From Leifsonia sp. NPDC080035 (GTDB lineage Bacteria > Actinomycetota > Actinomycetes > Actinomycetales > Microbacteriaceae): a stretch of DNA of 64,000 nt. Each line of letters starts with the position of its first letter. The stretch's first letter is position 1. The notes under the pieces were generated by a model. The model made no database searches. It was not told the DNA's origin and was given only the letters and a program-made list of their open reading frames with translations. Location: contig NZ_CP157390.1 in NCBI RefSeq assembly GCF_040050925.1, positions 1,612,001 to 1,676,000 on the forward strand, read 5' to 3'. Below are positions 55,065 to 63,865 of the stretch, piece by piece. Position numbers and translations under genes: made by a program.

Positions 55065-58000
55065 GTGGACATGGTTGATCACACGGACGGGGTGGCGTCG
55101 CGCTCCGCGGAGGCCGCTCCGGGGCGGCTCGCCCAGGAGGCGATCGCGCTGGTTCGGCGCTGGCTCGAGCAGAGCTCCGGCGCGGACGGCGGCACGCCGC
55201 CACAGGATCCGGCAGCCGAGCGCCTGGCCGGTGTGCTCAAGGACCCGGACGGCCTCGAGTTCGCCGTCGGGTTCGTGGACGGCGTCGCCCGTCCGCAGGA
55301 CCTCTTCGTCGCGGGCTACAACCTGCAGCGGGTCGCCAAGAAGATCCCGGCGTTCCTGCCCTGGTACATGCGCCTCGCCATCTGGCTCGGCGGTGTGTTC
55401 GGCCCGGTCGTCCCGTGGGTGGTGATCCCGACCGCGCGGCGAGTAATGCGCCGCATGGTCGGCCACCTCGTCGTCGACGCGACGCCCGAGAAGCTGGGAC
55501 CGGCGATCGCCCACCTGCGCACGCCGAACGATCCGGCCGGGCACGGCGCCCGGCTCAACCTCAACCTCCTCGGCGAGGCCGTGCTCGGCGAGAAGGAGGC
55601 GGCGCGCCGTCTCGAGGGCACGCGCGCGCTTCTGGCCAGGGACGACGTCGACTACGTCTCCATCAAGGTCTCGTCGATCGCCTCCCAGCTCTCGATGTGG
55701 TCGTTCGACGAGACGGTCGAGCGCGTGATCGACCGCCTGACCCCGCTCTACGAGCTCGCTGCGTCCTCGCCGACCCCCAAGTTCATCAACCTCGACATGG
55801 AGGAGTACCGCGACCTCGACCTGACCATGGCCGTCTTCACGGGCATCCTGAGCAAGCCGCAACTGCTCGGGCTGGAGGCGGGCATCGTGCTGCAGGCCTA
55901 CCTGCCGGACGCGCTGGATGCGCTGCAGCGGCTGACCGAGTGGTCGACGCAGCGGCGCATCCAGGGAGGCGCACCGATCAAGGTGCGCGTCGTGAAGGGC
56001 GCGAACCTCGCGATGGAGCGCGTGGACGCCGCCATGCACGACTGGCCGCTCGCGACGTACGGGAGCAAGCAGGCGACGGACACGAACTACAAGCGGGTCC
56101 TCGACTGGGCGCTCACGCCCGAGCACACGGACGCGGTGAAGATCGGCGTGGCCGGCCACAACCTGTTCGACGTCGCGTACGCCTGGCTGCTCGCGTCGGA
56201 GCGGGGGGTCACCGATCGCATCGACTTCGAGATGCTGCTCGGCATGGCGACGGCGCAGGCCGAAGCCGTGAAGGGGACCGTCGGGCAACTGCTCCTCTAC
56301 ACGCCGGTGGTGAACCCCGCGGAGTTCGACGTCGCCATCTCGTACCTGATCCGCCGGCTCGAAGAGAACGCGAGCCAGGAGAACTTCATGTCGGCCGTGT
56401 TCGAGCTCGACAGCGATCCGGAGCTCTTCGAGCGGGAGAAGGCGCGGTTCCTCGCCTCGGTCGCCGACCTCGAGAACGACGGGCTGCCGCACGGTGCGGC
56501 GCCGTTGCCCAACCGGCAGCAGGACCGATCGCGCGAATGGGACGAGGCGACCGCTCCCGCGTTCACCCGGCCGCCCGTGGCGTCGGAGCCCGCTGACGGA
56601 CGCGGTGACGAGGGACTGACGAGTGTCGTGCTGGGTCTGACCCGCGGCTCCTCGGGGGCCGCTGGACTCGGCGCCCTCGATGCCGGCTCGGTGCCGGCGG
56701 CGGCCGACGGCTTCCGCAACGCCGCGGACACCGATCCCTCGCTCGCCGCCAACCGCGCGTGGGGGCGACGGATCCTGCAGCGCTCGGCGCAGAGCGAACT
56801 GGGCGTCGCGAGCATCCAGGCAGCGGCGGTGACGGACGCAGAGGCGCTCGACGGCATCATCCAGGGCGTGCACACGGCGGGCGGCTGGTGGGGATCGCTC
56901 AGCGGACGCGAGCGGGCGGCCGTGCTCGACCGCGCCGGACACGCGCTCGAGGCGAACCGCGACCGGCTCATCGAGGTGATGGCGGCCGAGACCGGCAAGA
57001 CGATCGCGGAGGCCGACCCCGAGGTGAGCGAGGCGGTCGACTTCGCCCACTACTACGCGACGCTCGCCCGCGACCTCGACACGGTGCAGGGGGCACGGTT
57101 CGTCCCGTCGCGGCTGACCGTCGTCACGCCGCCGTGGAACTTCCCTGTCGCCATCCCGGCGGGCGGCGTGCTCGCCGCGCTCGCCGCGGGCAGCGGCGTC
57201 GTCATCAAGCCGGCGCCGCAGGCCAAGCGGGCCGGGGCCGTGATGGTCGAGGCGCTCTGGGAGGCCGGCGTTCCGCGCGAGGTCCTTGCGCTGGTGGATG
57301 TCGCCGAGAGCGACCTCGGGCAGCGTCTCGTCGCCGATGCACGCGTCGACAGGGTCATCCTCACCGGGTCGTACGAGACGGCGAAGCTGTTCCGCTCGTG
57401 GCGTCCCGACCTCCCGCTGCTCGCAGAGACCAGCGGGAAGAACGCGATCATCGTCACGCCGAGCGCCGATTACGACCTCGCCGTCTCGGACATCGTCAAG
57501 AGCGCGTTCGGGCACGCCGGCCAGAAGTGCTCGGCCGCGAGCCTGGTCATCCTCGTCGGCTCGGTCGCGAAGTCGGAGCGCTTCCGGCATCAGCTGGTGG
57601 ACGCAGCGACGAGCATGCGCGTCGGCTATCCGCAGGACGCGACGAGCCAGATGGGACCGCTGATCGAACCGGCCTCCGGCAAGCTGCTGCACGCGCTCAC
57701 CACGTTGGGCGCGGAAGAGGAGTGGCTGGTCCAGCCACGCCGGCTCGACGACACGGGACGGCTCTGGTCCCCGGGTATCCGCACCGGGGTCCAGCCGGGA
57801 TCGTACTTCCACCTCACCGAGTTCTTCGGGCCGGTGCTCGGCATCATGACGGCGCGCAACCTGGAGGAGGCGATCCGCTTCCAGAACGCCATCGAGTACG
57901 GCCTCACCGCGGGACTCCACTCGCTCGACTCCGACGAACTCGCGCTCTGGCTCGACACGGTGGAGGCCGGCAACCTCTACGTCAACCGCGGCATCACGGG

Positions 58001-58739
58001 CGCGATCGTGCGGCGGCAGCCGTTCGGCGGCTGGAAGCGCTCCTCCGTCGGTGCCGGCACCAAGGCCGGAGGACCGAACTACCTCGTCGGCCTTGGCAAC
58101 TGGCGGGCGGATGCGGGCCGCACCAGCTCCAGCCTGCACCTGCGCGGCCTCGAACCGCGCGTCACCCAGTTGATCGAGTCGGGGCAGTCCTCCATGGACT
58201 ACCCGGCCTTCGACCTCGTGCGCCGATCCGCGCTGAGCGACGCCATCGCGGTCGCGACCGAGTTCCACCAGACCAAGGACGTGTCCGGGCTGGGCGTGGA
58301 GCGCAACCTGTTCCGATACCGGCCGGTCCCTGTCGCGATCCGCCTCTCCGAGGGCGCGTCGCTGCCGGAGCTCCTCCGGGTGATGGCGGCCGCGACGGTC
58401 GCGCGGTCGCGCTTCACGGTGAGCACGGCCCTGACGCTGCCGAAGCCGATGCTCCAGGTCCTCCGCGAGCGCGAGGTCGAGGTCGTCGTGGAGACGGACG
58501 CGCACTGGCTGTCGCGGGTGCGCGGGCACCGGATCGCGGCGCACCGGATCCGGCTGATCGGCGGCGACGCGTCCGCGCTCGCCGCGGCGCTGGGCGGGTC
58601 GCCCGATGTCGCCGTGTACGCGGGCGAGGTCACCCCGTCGGGGCGCGTGGAGGTGCTTCCGTTCCTCCACGAGCAGGCGATCTCGATCACGAACCACCGG
58701 TTCGGCAACCCGACCAGGCTGTCGGAGGGGGTCATCTGA
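55065..58739 (+). CDS. putA: Bifunctional proline dehydrogenase/P5C dehydrogenase (PutA-like)
   Basis: 1224 residues. The N-terminal proline dehydrogenase barrel (about 90-460) includes FINLDMEEYRDLDLTM, VRVVKGANLAMERVD and the substrate arginines Arg430/Arg431 in YLIRRLEENASQENF. A Ser/Ala-rich linker follows (about 480-590). The aldehyde dehydrogenase domain has Glu788 (LLAETSGKN) and nucleophile Cys822 (GHAGQKCSAAS). A further 130-residue C-terminal region has no clear match. There is no N-terminal ribbon-helix-helix, so it is not an autoregulator. GTG 55065 is chosen for the GGAGGAAAT upstream; ATG 55071 is the alternative. Confidence 0.94.
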   Translation: MDMVDHTDGVASRSAEAAPGRLAQEAIALVRRWLEQSSGADGGTPPQDPAAERLAGVLKDPDGLEFAVGFVDGVARPQDLFVAGYNLQRVAKKIPAFLPWYMRLAIWLGGVFGPVVPWVVIPTARRVMRRMVGHLVVDATPEKLGPAIAHLRTPNDPAGHGARLNLNLLGEAVLGEKEAARRLEGTRALLARDDVDYVSIKVSSIASQLSMWSFDETVERVIDRLTPLYELAASSPTPKFINLDMEEYRDLDLTMAVFTGILSKPQLLGLEAGIVLQAYLPDALDALQRLTEWSTQRRIQGGAPIKVRVVKGANLAMERVDAAMHDWPLATYGSKQATDTNYKRVLDWALTPEHTDAVKIGVAGHNLFDVAYAWLLASERGVTDRIDFEMLLGMATAQAEAVKGTVGQLLLYTPVVNPAEFDVAISYLIRRLEENASQENFMSAVFELDSDPELFEREKARFLASVADLENDGLPHGAAPLPNRQQDRSREWDEATAPAFTRPPVASEPADGRGDEGLTSVVLGLTRGSSGAAGLGALDAGSVPAAADGFRNAADTDPSLAANRAWGRRILQRSAQSELGVASIQAAAVTDAEALDGIIQGVHTAGGWWGSLSGRERAAVLDRAGHALEANRDRLIEVMAAETGKTIAEADPEVSEAVDFAHYYATLARDLDTVQGARFVPSRLTVVTPPWNFPVAIPAGGVLAALAAGSGVVIKPAPQAKRAGAVMVEALWEAGVPREVLALVDVAESDLGQRLVADARVDRVILTGSYETAKLFRSWRPDLPLLAETSGKNAIIVTPSADYDLAVSDIVKSAFGHAGQKCSAASLVILVGSVAKSERFRHQLVDAATSMRVGYPQDATSQMGPLIEPASGKLLHALTTLGAEEEWLVQPRRLDDTGRLWSPGIRTGVQPGSYFHLTEFFGPVLGIMTARNLEEAIRFQNAIEYGLTAGLHSLDSDELALWLDTVEAGNLYVNRGITGAIVRRQPFGGWKRSSVGAGTKAGGPNYLVGLGNWRADAGRTSSSLHLRGLEPRVTQLIESGQSSMDYPAFDLVRRSALSDAIAVATEFHQTKDVSGLGVERNLFRYRPVPVAIRLSEGASLPELLRVMAAATVARSRFTVSTALTLPKPMLQVLREREVEVVVETDAHWLSRVRGHRIAAHRIRLIGGDASALAAALGGSPDVAVYAGEVTPSGRVEVLPFLHEQAISITNHRFGNPTRLSEGVI

Positions 58740-58789
58740 CCGGAGGCAGGCGCTCCGGTCCGGTCCTCGTCCTCTGAGAGGATGGCGGT

Positions 58790-59266
58790 ATGCCCGCACG
58801 GAACGACGCCAGCGCCTCCGCCGTCACCGTCCGCCCCTCGATCGGGCCGGCGGAGTACCCGGCGCTCGCCCGGATCTGGCGGAGCGCCGTCGACGCGACG
58901 CACGACTTCCTCGCCGACGCCGACCGGGACCAGATCGAGGCCGTGCTGCAGTCCGACTACCTCCCCGCGGTCATCCTCTCCGTCGCGGAGGTGGGCGGCG
59001 AGCCGGTGGGGTTCTCCGGTGTGCTCGACGGCGCACTGGAGATGCTGTTCGTCGACGCGACCCGGCGGGGACGCGGAGTCGGCACCGCGCTTCTCGCGCA
59101 CGCGATCGCTGAGCACGGCGTCACCAGGGTCGACGTCAACGAGCAGAACGCCCAGGCCGCCGGGTTCTACGCGCACCACGGCTTCGAGGTCGTCGGCCGC
59201 AGCGAGACCGACGAGGCGGGCCGACCGTATCCGCTGCTGCACCTGAGGCTCGGCGCACCCGCCTGA
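58790..59266 (+). CDS. GNAT family N-acetyltransferase
   Basis: 158 residues. The acetyl-CoA-binding motif A is LEMLFVDATRRGRGVGTALLAHAIAEHG, followed by VNEQNAQAAGFYAHHGFEVVGRSE. The order and length match the YjaB-like subgroup. Acceptor unknown. GAGGAT lies 6 nt before the ATG, fitting the leaderless pattern weakly. The gene follows putA by 50 nt. Confidence 0.88.
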   Translation: MPARNDASASAVTVRPSIGPAEYPALARIWRSAVDATHDFLADADRDQIEAVLQSDYLPAVILSVAEVGGEPVGFSGVLDGALEMLFVDATRRGRGVGTALLAHAIAEHGVTRVDVNEQNAQAAGFYAHHGFEVVGRSETDEAGRPYPLLHLRLGAPA

Positions 59267-59285
59267 GCGGTGGCGCGGCGGAGGA

Positions 59286-59528
59286 CTACTCCTCCTCGTC
59301 CTCCAGCTCCGCGAGCTCGTCCGCCGCGTCGGCGTTCCCCGCGGCGGCGAGCCGGCGCAGCTCCTCGAGGTCGCCCCGCTCCGCCGCGAGCTCGACCAGG
59401 GCATCCTCCGCGTCGCTGCTCCCGGCGGCGGCGAGGCGACGCAGCAGCGTGACATCCTCGCTGTCCAGCGCCGATTCGACCGCCTCCGCGACGTCGTCCG
59501 GGTCGGTGGGCAGGGGTTCGTCCGCCAT
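59286..59528 (-). CDS. Small acidic protein with two tandem helical repeats
   Basis: 80 residues, very acidic. Two copies of an approximately 28-residue unit stand in tandem: DVTLLRRLAAAGSSDAEDAL and DLEELRRLAAAGNADAADEL, each followed by a Glu-rich end. The pattern recalls a half ankyrin or Sel1/HEAT-like helical pair. No known family. AAGGAG lies 5 nt before ATG 59528, a good leadered start; the longer open frame to 59819 runs into the divergent gene. Confidence 0.72.
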   Translation of the reverse strand: MADEPLPTDPDDVAEAVESALDSEDVTLLRRLAAAGSSDAEDALVELAAERGDLEELRRLAAAGNADAADELAELEDEEE

Positions 59529-59577
59529 GGTGCTCCTTCCGTCGGCCGCCACACTACCCGGGCGTAGGGTGGTGCGC

Positions 59578-60429
59578 ATGACCGATTCCCCCATCGCGCT
59601 GCCCGCCGTCCCGCTGCTGCCCCTGAACTCCGGCGGCAGCATCCCGCAGGTCGGTCTCGGCACCTGGCCGCTCGACGACGCCGAGGTGGAGCGCGCGATC
59701 GTGGATGCGGCCGCCGTCGGGTACAGGCACGTCGACACCGCCGCGAAGTACGGCAACGAGGTGGGCGTCGGCCGCGGTGTCGCGGCGAGCGGGATCGACC
59801 GCGAGGACTGGTTCGTCACGACGAAACTCGACGGCGGCTACCAGGGCGACGACCGCGCGGTCGCCGGTCTCGACGCCAGCCTGGACCGGCTCGGGATGGA
59901 GTACGTCGACCTGCTGCTCATCCACTGGCCGCTGCCCGCGCGGGACCTGTTCGTCGACACCTGGAAGACGTTCATCCGGCTGCGCGAGTCCGGTAAGGCG
60001 CGCGCCATCGGCGTCTCCAACTTCAAGCCGGCCCACATCGACCGGCTCATCGCCGAGACCGGCGTGACGCCTGCGGTCAACCAGGTCCAGCTCAGCCCCG
60101 CCATCCCGCGCCTCGACCACCGCGCCTACGACGAGGAGCACGGCATCGTCACCGAGTCCTGGAGCCCCATCGGCGGCTCGGGCGACCTGCTCGGCGACCC
60201 GATCCTCGCGGACCTCGCCGCCAAGCACGGCCGCACGCCCGCGCAGATCGTGCTGCGCTGGCACGTGCAGAACGGCCTCGTCGCCATCCCGAAGTCCCGG
60301 GACCCGCAGCGCATGGCCGCCAACCTCGCCGTCTTCGACTTCGTTCTCGACGCGGACGACCTGGCGGCGCTCGACCGGCTCGACGAAGGCCCCGGCGCGG
60401 GCGTCGACTCCGACCACAGCGGACACTGA
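59578..60429 (+). CDS. Aldo/keto reductase
   Basis: 283-residue NADPH-dependent barrel enzyme. The catalytic tetrad is visible: Asp in HVDTAAKYGNE with Tyr in the same segment, Lys in FVTTKLDGG and His in LLIHWPLP. GVSNFKPAHIDRL and IPKSRDPQRMAANL bind cofactor. It is closest to the 2,5-diketo-gluconate-reductase-like group. TAGGGT lies 7 nt before ATG 59578. Confidence 0.92.
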   Translation: MTDSPIALPAVPLLPLNSGGSIPQVGLGTWPLDDAEVERAIVDAAAVGYRHVDTAAKYGNEVGVGRGVAASGIDREDWFVTTKLDGGYQGDDRAVAGLDASLDRLGMEYVDLLLIHWPLPARDLFVDTWKTFIRLRESGKARAIGVSNFKPAHIDRLIAETGVTPAVNQVQLSPAIPRLDHRAYDEEHGIVTESWSPIGGSGDLLGDPILADLAAKHGRTPAQIVLRWHVQNGLVAIPKSRDPQRMAANLAVFDFVLDADDLAALDRLDEGPGAGVDSDHSGH

Positions 60430-60455
60430 CGGCGCGCCGCCGCACCGACACCCGC

Positions 60456-60478
60456 GGCCGGCCGAGCGCCGGTCGGCC
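60456..60478. terminator. Possible bidirectional terminator
   Basis: GGCCGGCC (60456-60463) and GGTCGGCC (60471-60478) form an 8-bp stem with one G-T pair in the 48-nt gap between convergent genes. There is no T-run. Confidence 0.35.
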
Positions 60479-61914
60479 TAGGCGGACACCAGCGGCAGCC
60501 GCACGGTGACTGCGAGACCGGCCCCGGGGACGTTGGCGAGCTCCACCGAGCCGCCCGCGGCCTCGGCCAGAGCGGCGACGATCGCGAGGCCGAGCCCCCC
60601 GCTGCCGCCCGACTTCGAGGTGCGCGCGCCGTCGGCGCGGGTGAAGCGGTCGAGCGCGACGGGGATGAACGACTCCGGCATCCCCGGGCCGGAGTCGGTG
60701 ACGGTGAGCACCGCCGTGCCGTCGTCGACGTGCAGCCGCGCGGTGACCGTGTCGTCGTGCCCCGCAGTGTCGGCCTCCATCGGGAGTCCGCGGATCGCGG
60801 TGATCGCGTTGCCGAGCAGGTTGTCCAGGATGCGCCCGAAGTCGGTGGGGGAGAGCGACACCCGTGCGTCCGGTGCGGGCCGGCGGCGCGGGTCGTAGTC
60901 GTAGTCGACCGAGATCGCCCGCGCCTCCTCGTCGCTGCTGACCAGGAGCCGCGCCCGGTCCACCGCGTCGGTGAGCTCGTCGACGAGCGTCCGCCAGTCG
61001 GTCCGGCCGCTGATCGGGCCGGCCTCGATGCGGGAGAGCTCGAGGAGGTTGTTCGCAAGCTGCCCGAGCCGGAGCGCGGTGGCGTGCGAGGAGCGGACGT
61101 CGGACAGGAGCGCGTCCGGGTCTCCGGCATCCAGCTCCGCCAGTTCGAGCTGGCCGCGCAGCACGGCGAGCGGCGTGCGCAGCTCGTGGCTGGCGTCGGA
61201 CACCATCTGGCGCTCGCGGTCGGCGGACGCGCGCAGGCGGCGGATGAGGTCGTTCAGCGTGGTCGCGAGCTCCGACAGCTCGTCGCGCGCCGGACCGACG
61301 GTGAGCAGCCCCGCGTCGTCCCGGTCGCGTCCGCCGGCCCCCGCGATGCGGTCGGCCTGCTCGCGCATCCGGCTCACCGGCCGCAGCGCGGCGCGCGCCA
61401 GCAGCCAGGACGCCGCGCCGAAACCGAGGATCAGCACGCCGGCGCCGACGAGCAGCGCGAGCGTGAGCCGGTCGAGGATGAGCGCCGTGGTCTCGTCGTT
61501 GCGGGCTGCGACGATGTGCATCGTGCCGACCTTGGTCTCCACCGGGCGCACGAGAACCAGGTAGGTGTCGTCGCCGATCTGCACGGACTCCGCATCCTGC
61601 CCGAGCTTCAGCAGCTGGGGCAGCCGCTCCTCGAGCGCGTCGGGGAGAGTGGTGGCCAGCGCCGTGCCGTCCGTGCCGACGACCGCGAGCTCCTGGCCGC
61701 CGCCCGGCAGGTCGAACGGGCCGGACGGGCTCGCCACCACCGACGCCGCGGGCGCTGTGATGTCGTTGCCGAGCAGGGTCACGGTCGCGTTGTGGAGGAT
61801 GGAGGCGACGCCGATCCGGATCACGACGACCGCGACCAGCCCGAACAGTGCGGCGACGATCAGGCTGCCGATCGTGATCCGCGCCGTGATCGACAGGCGC
61901 CGCAGCCAGCTCAC
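60478..61914 (-). CDS. Two-component sensor histidine kinase
   Basis: 478 residues. Two transmembrane helices (about 12-36 and 155-180) enclose an extracytoplasmic sensor of about 115 residues. A HAMP-like segment follows (RAALRPVSRMREQADRI), then the H-box SDASHELRTPLAVLRGQ. The ATPase motifs are N (RILDNLLGNAITAI), G1 (DSGPGMP) and G2 (GGSGGLGLAIVAALAEAAGG). GTG 61914 overlaps the response-regulator stop (GTGA), so the pair is coupled. Signal unknown. Confidence 0.94.
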   Translation of the reverse strand: MSWLRRLSITARITIGSLIVAALFGLVAVVVIRIGVASILHNATVTLLGNDITAPAASVVASPSGPFDLPGGGQELAVVGTDGTALATTLPDALEERLPQLLKLGQDAESVQIGDDTYLVLVRPVETKVGTMHIVAARNDETTALILDRLTLALLVGAGVLILGFGAASWLLARAALRPVSRMREQADRIAGAGGRDRDDAGLLTVGPARDELSELATTLNDLIRRLRASADRERQMVSDASHELRTPLAVLRGQLELAELDAGDPDALLSDVRSSHATALRLGQLANNLLELSRIEAGPISGRTDWRTLVDELTDAVDRARLLVSSDEEARAISVDYDYDPRRRPAPDARVSLSPTDFGRILDNLLGNAITAIRGLPMEADTAGHDDTVTARLHVDDGTAVLTVTDSGPGMPESFIPVALDRFTRADGARTSKSGGSGGLGLAIVAALAEAAGGSVELANVPGAGLAVTVRLPLVSA

Positions 61915-62681
61915 GGCGTCGCGGTCTCCGAGGCCGGGTGCGCCGACGTCTGCCCTGCCGGTGTCTGCCCGGCCGGCGCCGCGCCGCCCTGGGGCTTCGC
62001 ATCGAGCGCGTTCTTGGCGTCGAGCCGGTAGCCGCGGCCGCGCTCCGTGACGATGGACAGGCCGGCGCCCGCGAGGTCCAGCTTCTTGCGCAGGTACGAC
62101 ACGTACTGGTCGATGACGTTGGTGCCGATGTTCTCGGTCGTCCCCCACACCGACTCCAGGATGTCCGAACGCGAGAGGGTCTTGTCCGGGTTCGTCGCGA
62201 AAAGGCGCAGCAGGGTGAACTCCCTGCGGCTGAGCGGCATCTCGTGACCGGAGACCAGCGCCTGGTGCTCGTGCGAGTCGATGGTGAGCCGCCCGACGGT
62301 CACTTGCGGGCGCATCCCGCTCGGCTCGCGGCGCAGCAGCGCGCGTACCCGCGCGGCCAGCTCGGCGAAGGCGAACGGCTTGGTGAGGTAGTCGTCCGCG
62401 CCGGAGTCGAGGCCGTGCACGCGGTCTTCGATCGCGTCGCGCGCGGTGAGCAGCAGGATGGGCATCGGGTTGGCGGCCTCACGGATGTGGCGGCACAGCT
62501 CGAACCCGCTCATCCCGGGAAGCATCACGTCGATGGCGGCGGCCGAGTAGGCGTCGCTGCGTAGCGCGATCAGCGCGTCGACGCCGTTGGTGACCAGCGT
62601 GACGTCGTATCCCTCGGCGGCGAGACCTCGCTGGACGAGGCCTCCCATGTCCGGATCGTCTTCGACAACGAGCAGCTTCAT
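61911..62681 (-). CDS. OmpR-family response regulator
   Basis: 256 residues. The receiver domain has acidic residues Asp8/Asp9, phospho-acceptor Asp51 (AAIDVMLPG), Thr in LLLTARD and Lys in LTKPFAF. The winged-helix domain (MPLSRREFTLLRLFATNPDK to IVTERGRGYRLD) follows. A 35-residue Ala/Pro/Gln/Thr tail after the wing is unusual. CACGAT lies 6 nt before the ATG. First gene of the kinase pair. Confidence 0.95.
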   Translation of the reverse strand: MKLLVVEDDPDMGGLVQRGLAAEGYDVTLVTNGVDALIALRSDAYSAAAIDVMLPGMSGFELCRHIREAANPMPILLLTARDAIEDRVHGLDSGADDYLTKPFAFAELAARVRALLRREPSGMRPQVTVGRLTIDSHEHQALVSGHEMPLSRREFTLLRLFATNPDKTLSRSDILESVWGTTENIGTNVIDQYVSYLRKKLDLAGAGLSIVTERGRGYRLDAKNALDAKPQGGAAPAGQTPAGQTSAHPASETATP

Positions 62682-62770
62682 GCGCCCATCGTGCCACTGT
62701 TCACCGTGCCGGTGCTCGGTTCAACCGCCGCTCGACTGTGCACCCGCTGAACGTTCTCGCAGAACGAGCC

Positions 62771-63196
62771 TCAGGATTCCTCGACCACGGACTTGAGCGA
62801 CCCGAGCGTCATCGCCCAGTTGTCGCCCATCCGCTGCGCCTCCGCATCATCGGCGCAGCCGTCCTGCGTGATGGTGACGAGCGTGCCGTCCCCGTCGGCC
62901 GCGAGGAGGTAGGAGACGGTCTGGTAGCTCTCCGGCACGTCCGGCTTCCCGCTGAGCGGACTGTAGTAGCTGCTGACGAACCGCTCGTTCGGCACGAACT
63001 CGAGGATCGTGCCCTTGTCCTCGTACGGTTCGCCCTCCCACTCGCCGCGGTAGACGATCGGGGAGCCCTCGGTCCAGTCGGTGACGACGCGGGTCCCGAA
63101 CAGGAAGCGGGCGATGGTCGCCGGGTCGGTGATGGCGTGCCAGACCGCGTCCGGGGTGGCGTCGACGTGGATGCTCGCGCGTGCTGTCGTGGTCAT
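62771..63196 (-). CDS. SRPBCC (AHSA1/START-like) protein
   Basis: 141 residues. ASIHVDATPDAVWHAITDPATIARFLFG is the usual start of the activator-of-Hsp90-like/START fold, followed by strands including VSYLLAADGDGTLVTITQDG and a C-terminal helix. Ligand and role unknown. CAGACT lies 6 nt before the ATG, fitting leaderless expression. Confidence 0.85.
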   Translation of the reverse strand: MTTTARASIHVDATPDAVWHAITDPATIARFLFGTRVVTDWTEGSPIVYRGEWEGEPYEDKGTILEFVPNERFVSSYYSPLSGKPDVPESYQTVSYLLAADGDGTLVTITQDGCADDAEAQRMGDNWAMTLGSLKSVVEES

Positions 63197-63247
63197 GTGA
63201 CGAGTCTGCGACGCCCGGCTCCGCGGCGATAGAAGATTCGCGACAGC

Positions 63248-63697
63248 TCAGCCGTTGCCGCGGTTGATCAGGCGGGAGAGCACGATCGCGCTGCGCGTGT
63301 GGTCGACGTTGGGTGCGAGGCGCACCTTCTCCAGGGCCGCCTCGAGGCTCGGGATGTCGCGCGAGCGGATGTGGACGATGGCGTCGGCGCTGCCCGTGAC
63401 GGTCCCGGCGTCGACGACCTCCGGCACGGCGGAGAGGATGCGCAGCAGCTCCTCGGGCGACACCGTCCCGCGGCAGAACAGTTCGACGTACGCCTCGGTG
63501 CTCATGCCGTCGATCGCCGGGTCGACCTGAATGGTGAATCCGCGGATCACCCCGTCGGCCACCAGGCGGTCGACGCGGCGCTTCACCGCCGACGCGGACA
63601 GCCCCACCACCGATCCGATGTCGCCGTAGCCGGCCCGCGCGTTCTGGCGGAGAAGGTCGAGGATGCTGCGATCGAGGTTGTCCACGAGAGGAAGCAT
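63248..63697 (-). CDS. Lrp/AsnC-family regulator
   Basis: 149 residues. The N-terminal helix-turn-helix (LDRSILDLLRQNARAGYGDIGSVVGLSASAVKRRVDRL) is followed by the RAM ligand domain (VVDAGTVTGSADAIVHIR). It is divergent from a DDAH-like gene, suggesting control of arginine or ornithine metabolism. Repeated GACGCA-containing boxes lie between the two, one of them overlapping its own -10-like AACGAT. Confidence 0.92.
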   Translation of the reverse strand: MLPLVDNLDRSILDLLRQNARAGYGDIGSVVGLSASAVKRRVDRLVADGVIRGFTIQVDPAIDGMSTEAYVELFCRGTVSPEELLRILSAVPEVVDAGTVTGSADAIVHIRSRDIPSLEAALEKVRLAPNVDHTRSAIVLSRLINRGNG

Positions 63698-63704
63698 ATG
63701 GTGG

Positions 63705-63830
63705 ATCGTTGCGTCTCAGCGAGCCTCACGCGCGAATCGTGCGCGGGGACGCAATCGACCCGAGTCCAGCGGCCGAGCAAGGATCGTGTGCGAACCTGCC
63801 CGGAGCGGTGATTTCGTGCGCGAGGACGCA
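63705..63830. promoter_or_regulatory. Candidate Lrp/AsnC operator boxes
   Basis: The divergent region carries a 17-nt direct repeat, TCGTGCGCGGGGACGCA (63737-63753) and TCGTGCGCGAGGACGCA (63814-63830), 16/17 identical and 77 nt apart. An inverted half site TTGCGTC (63709-63715) faces GACGCAA (63748-63754). Multiple phased sites suit the octameric, DNA-wrapping Lrp family. Confidence 0.5.
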
Positions 63831-63865
63831 TCCAATCGCCGACTTCCGCGTGTGACACTAGCCTC

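Noticed and set aside
55044..58799. 1251-codon open frame antisense to putA
   Set aside because: It is a high-GC shadow frame with Arg/Gly/Asp/Val-rich, His-rich translation and no domain; the plus-strand PutA is unambiguous.
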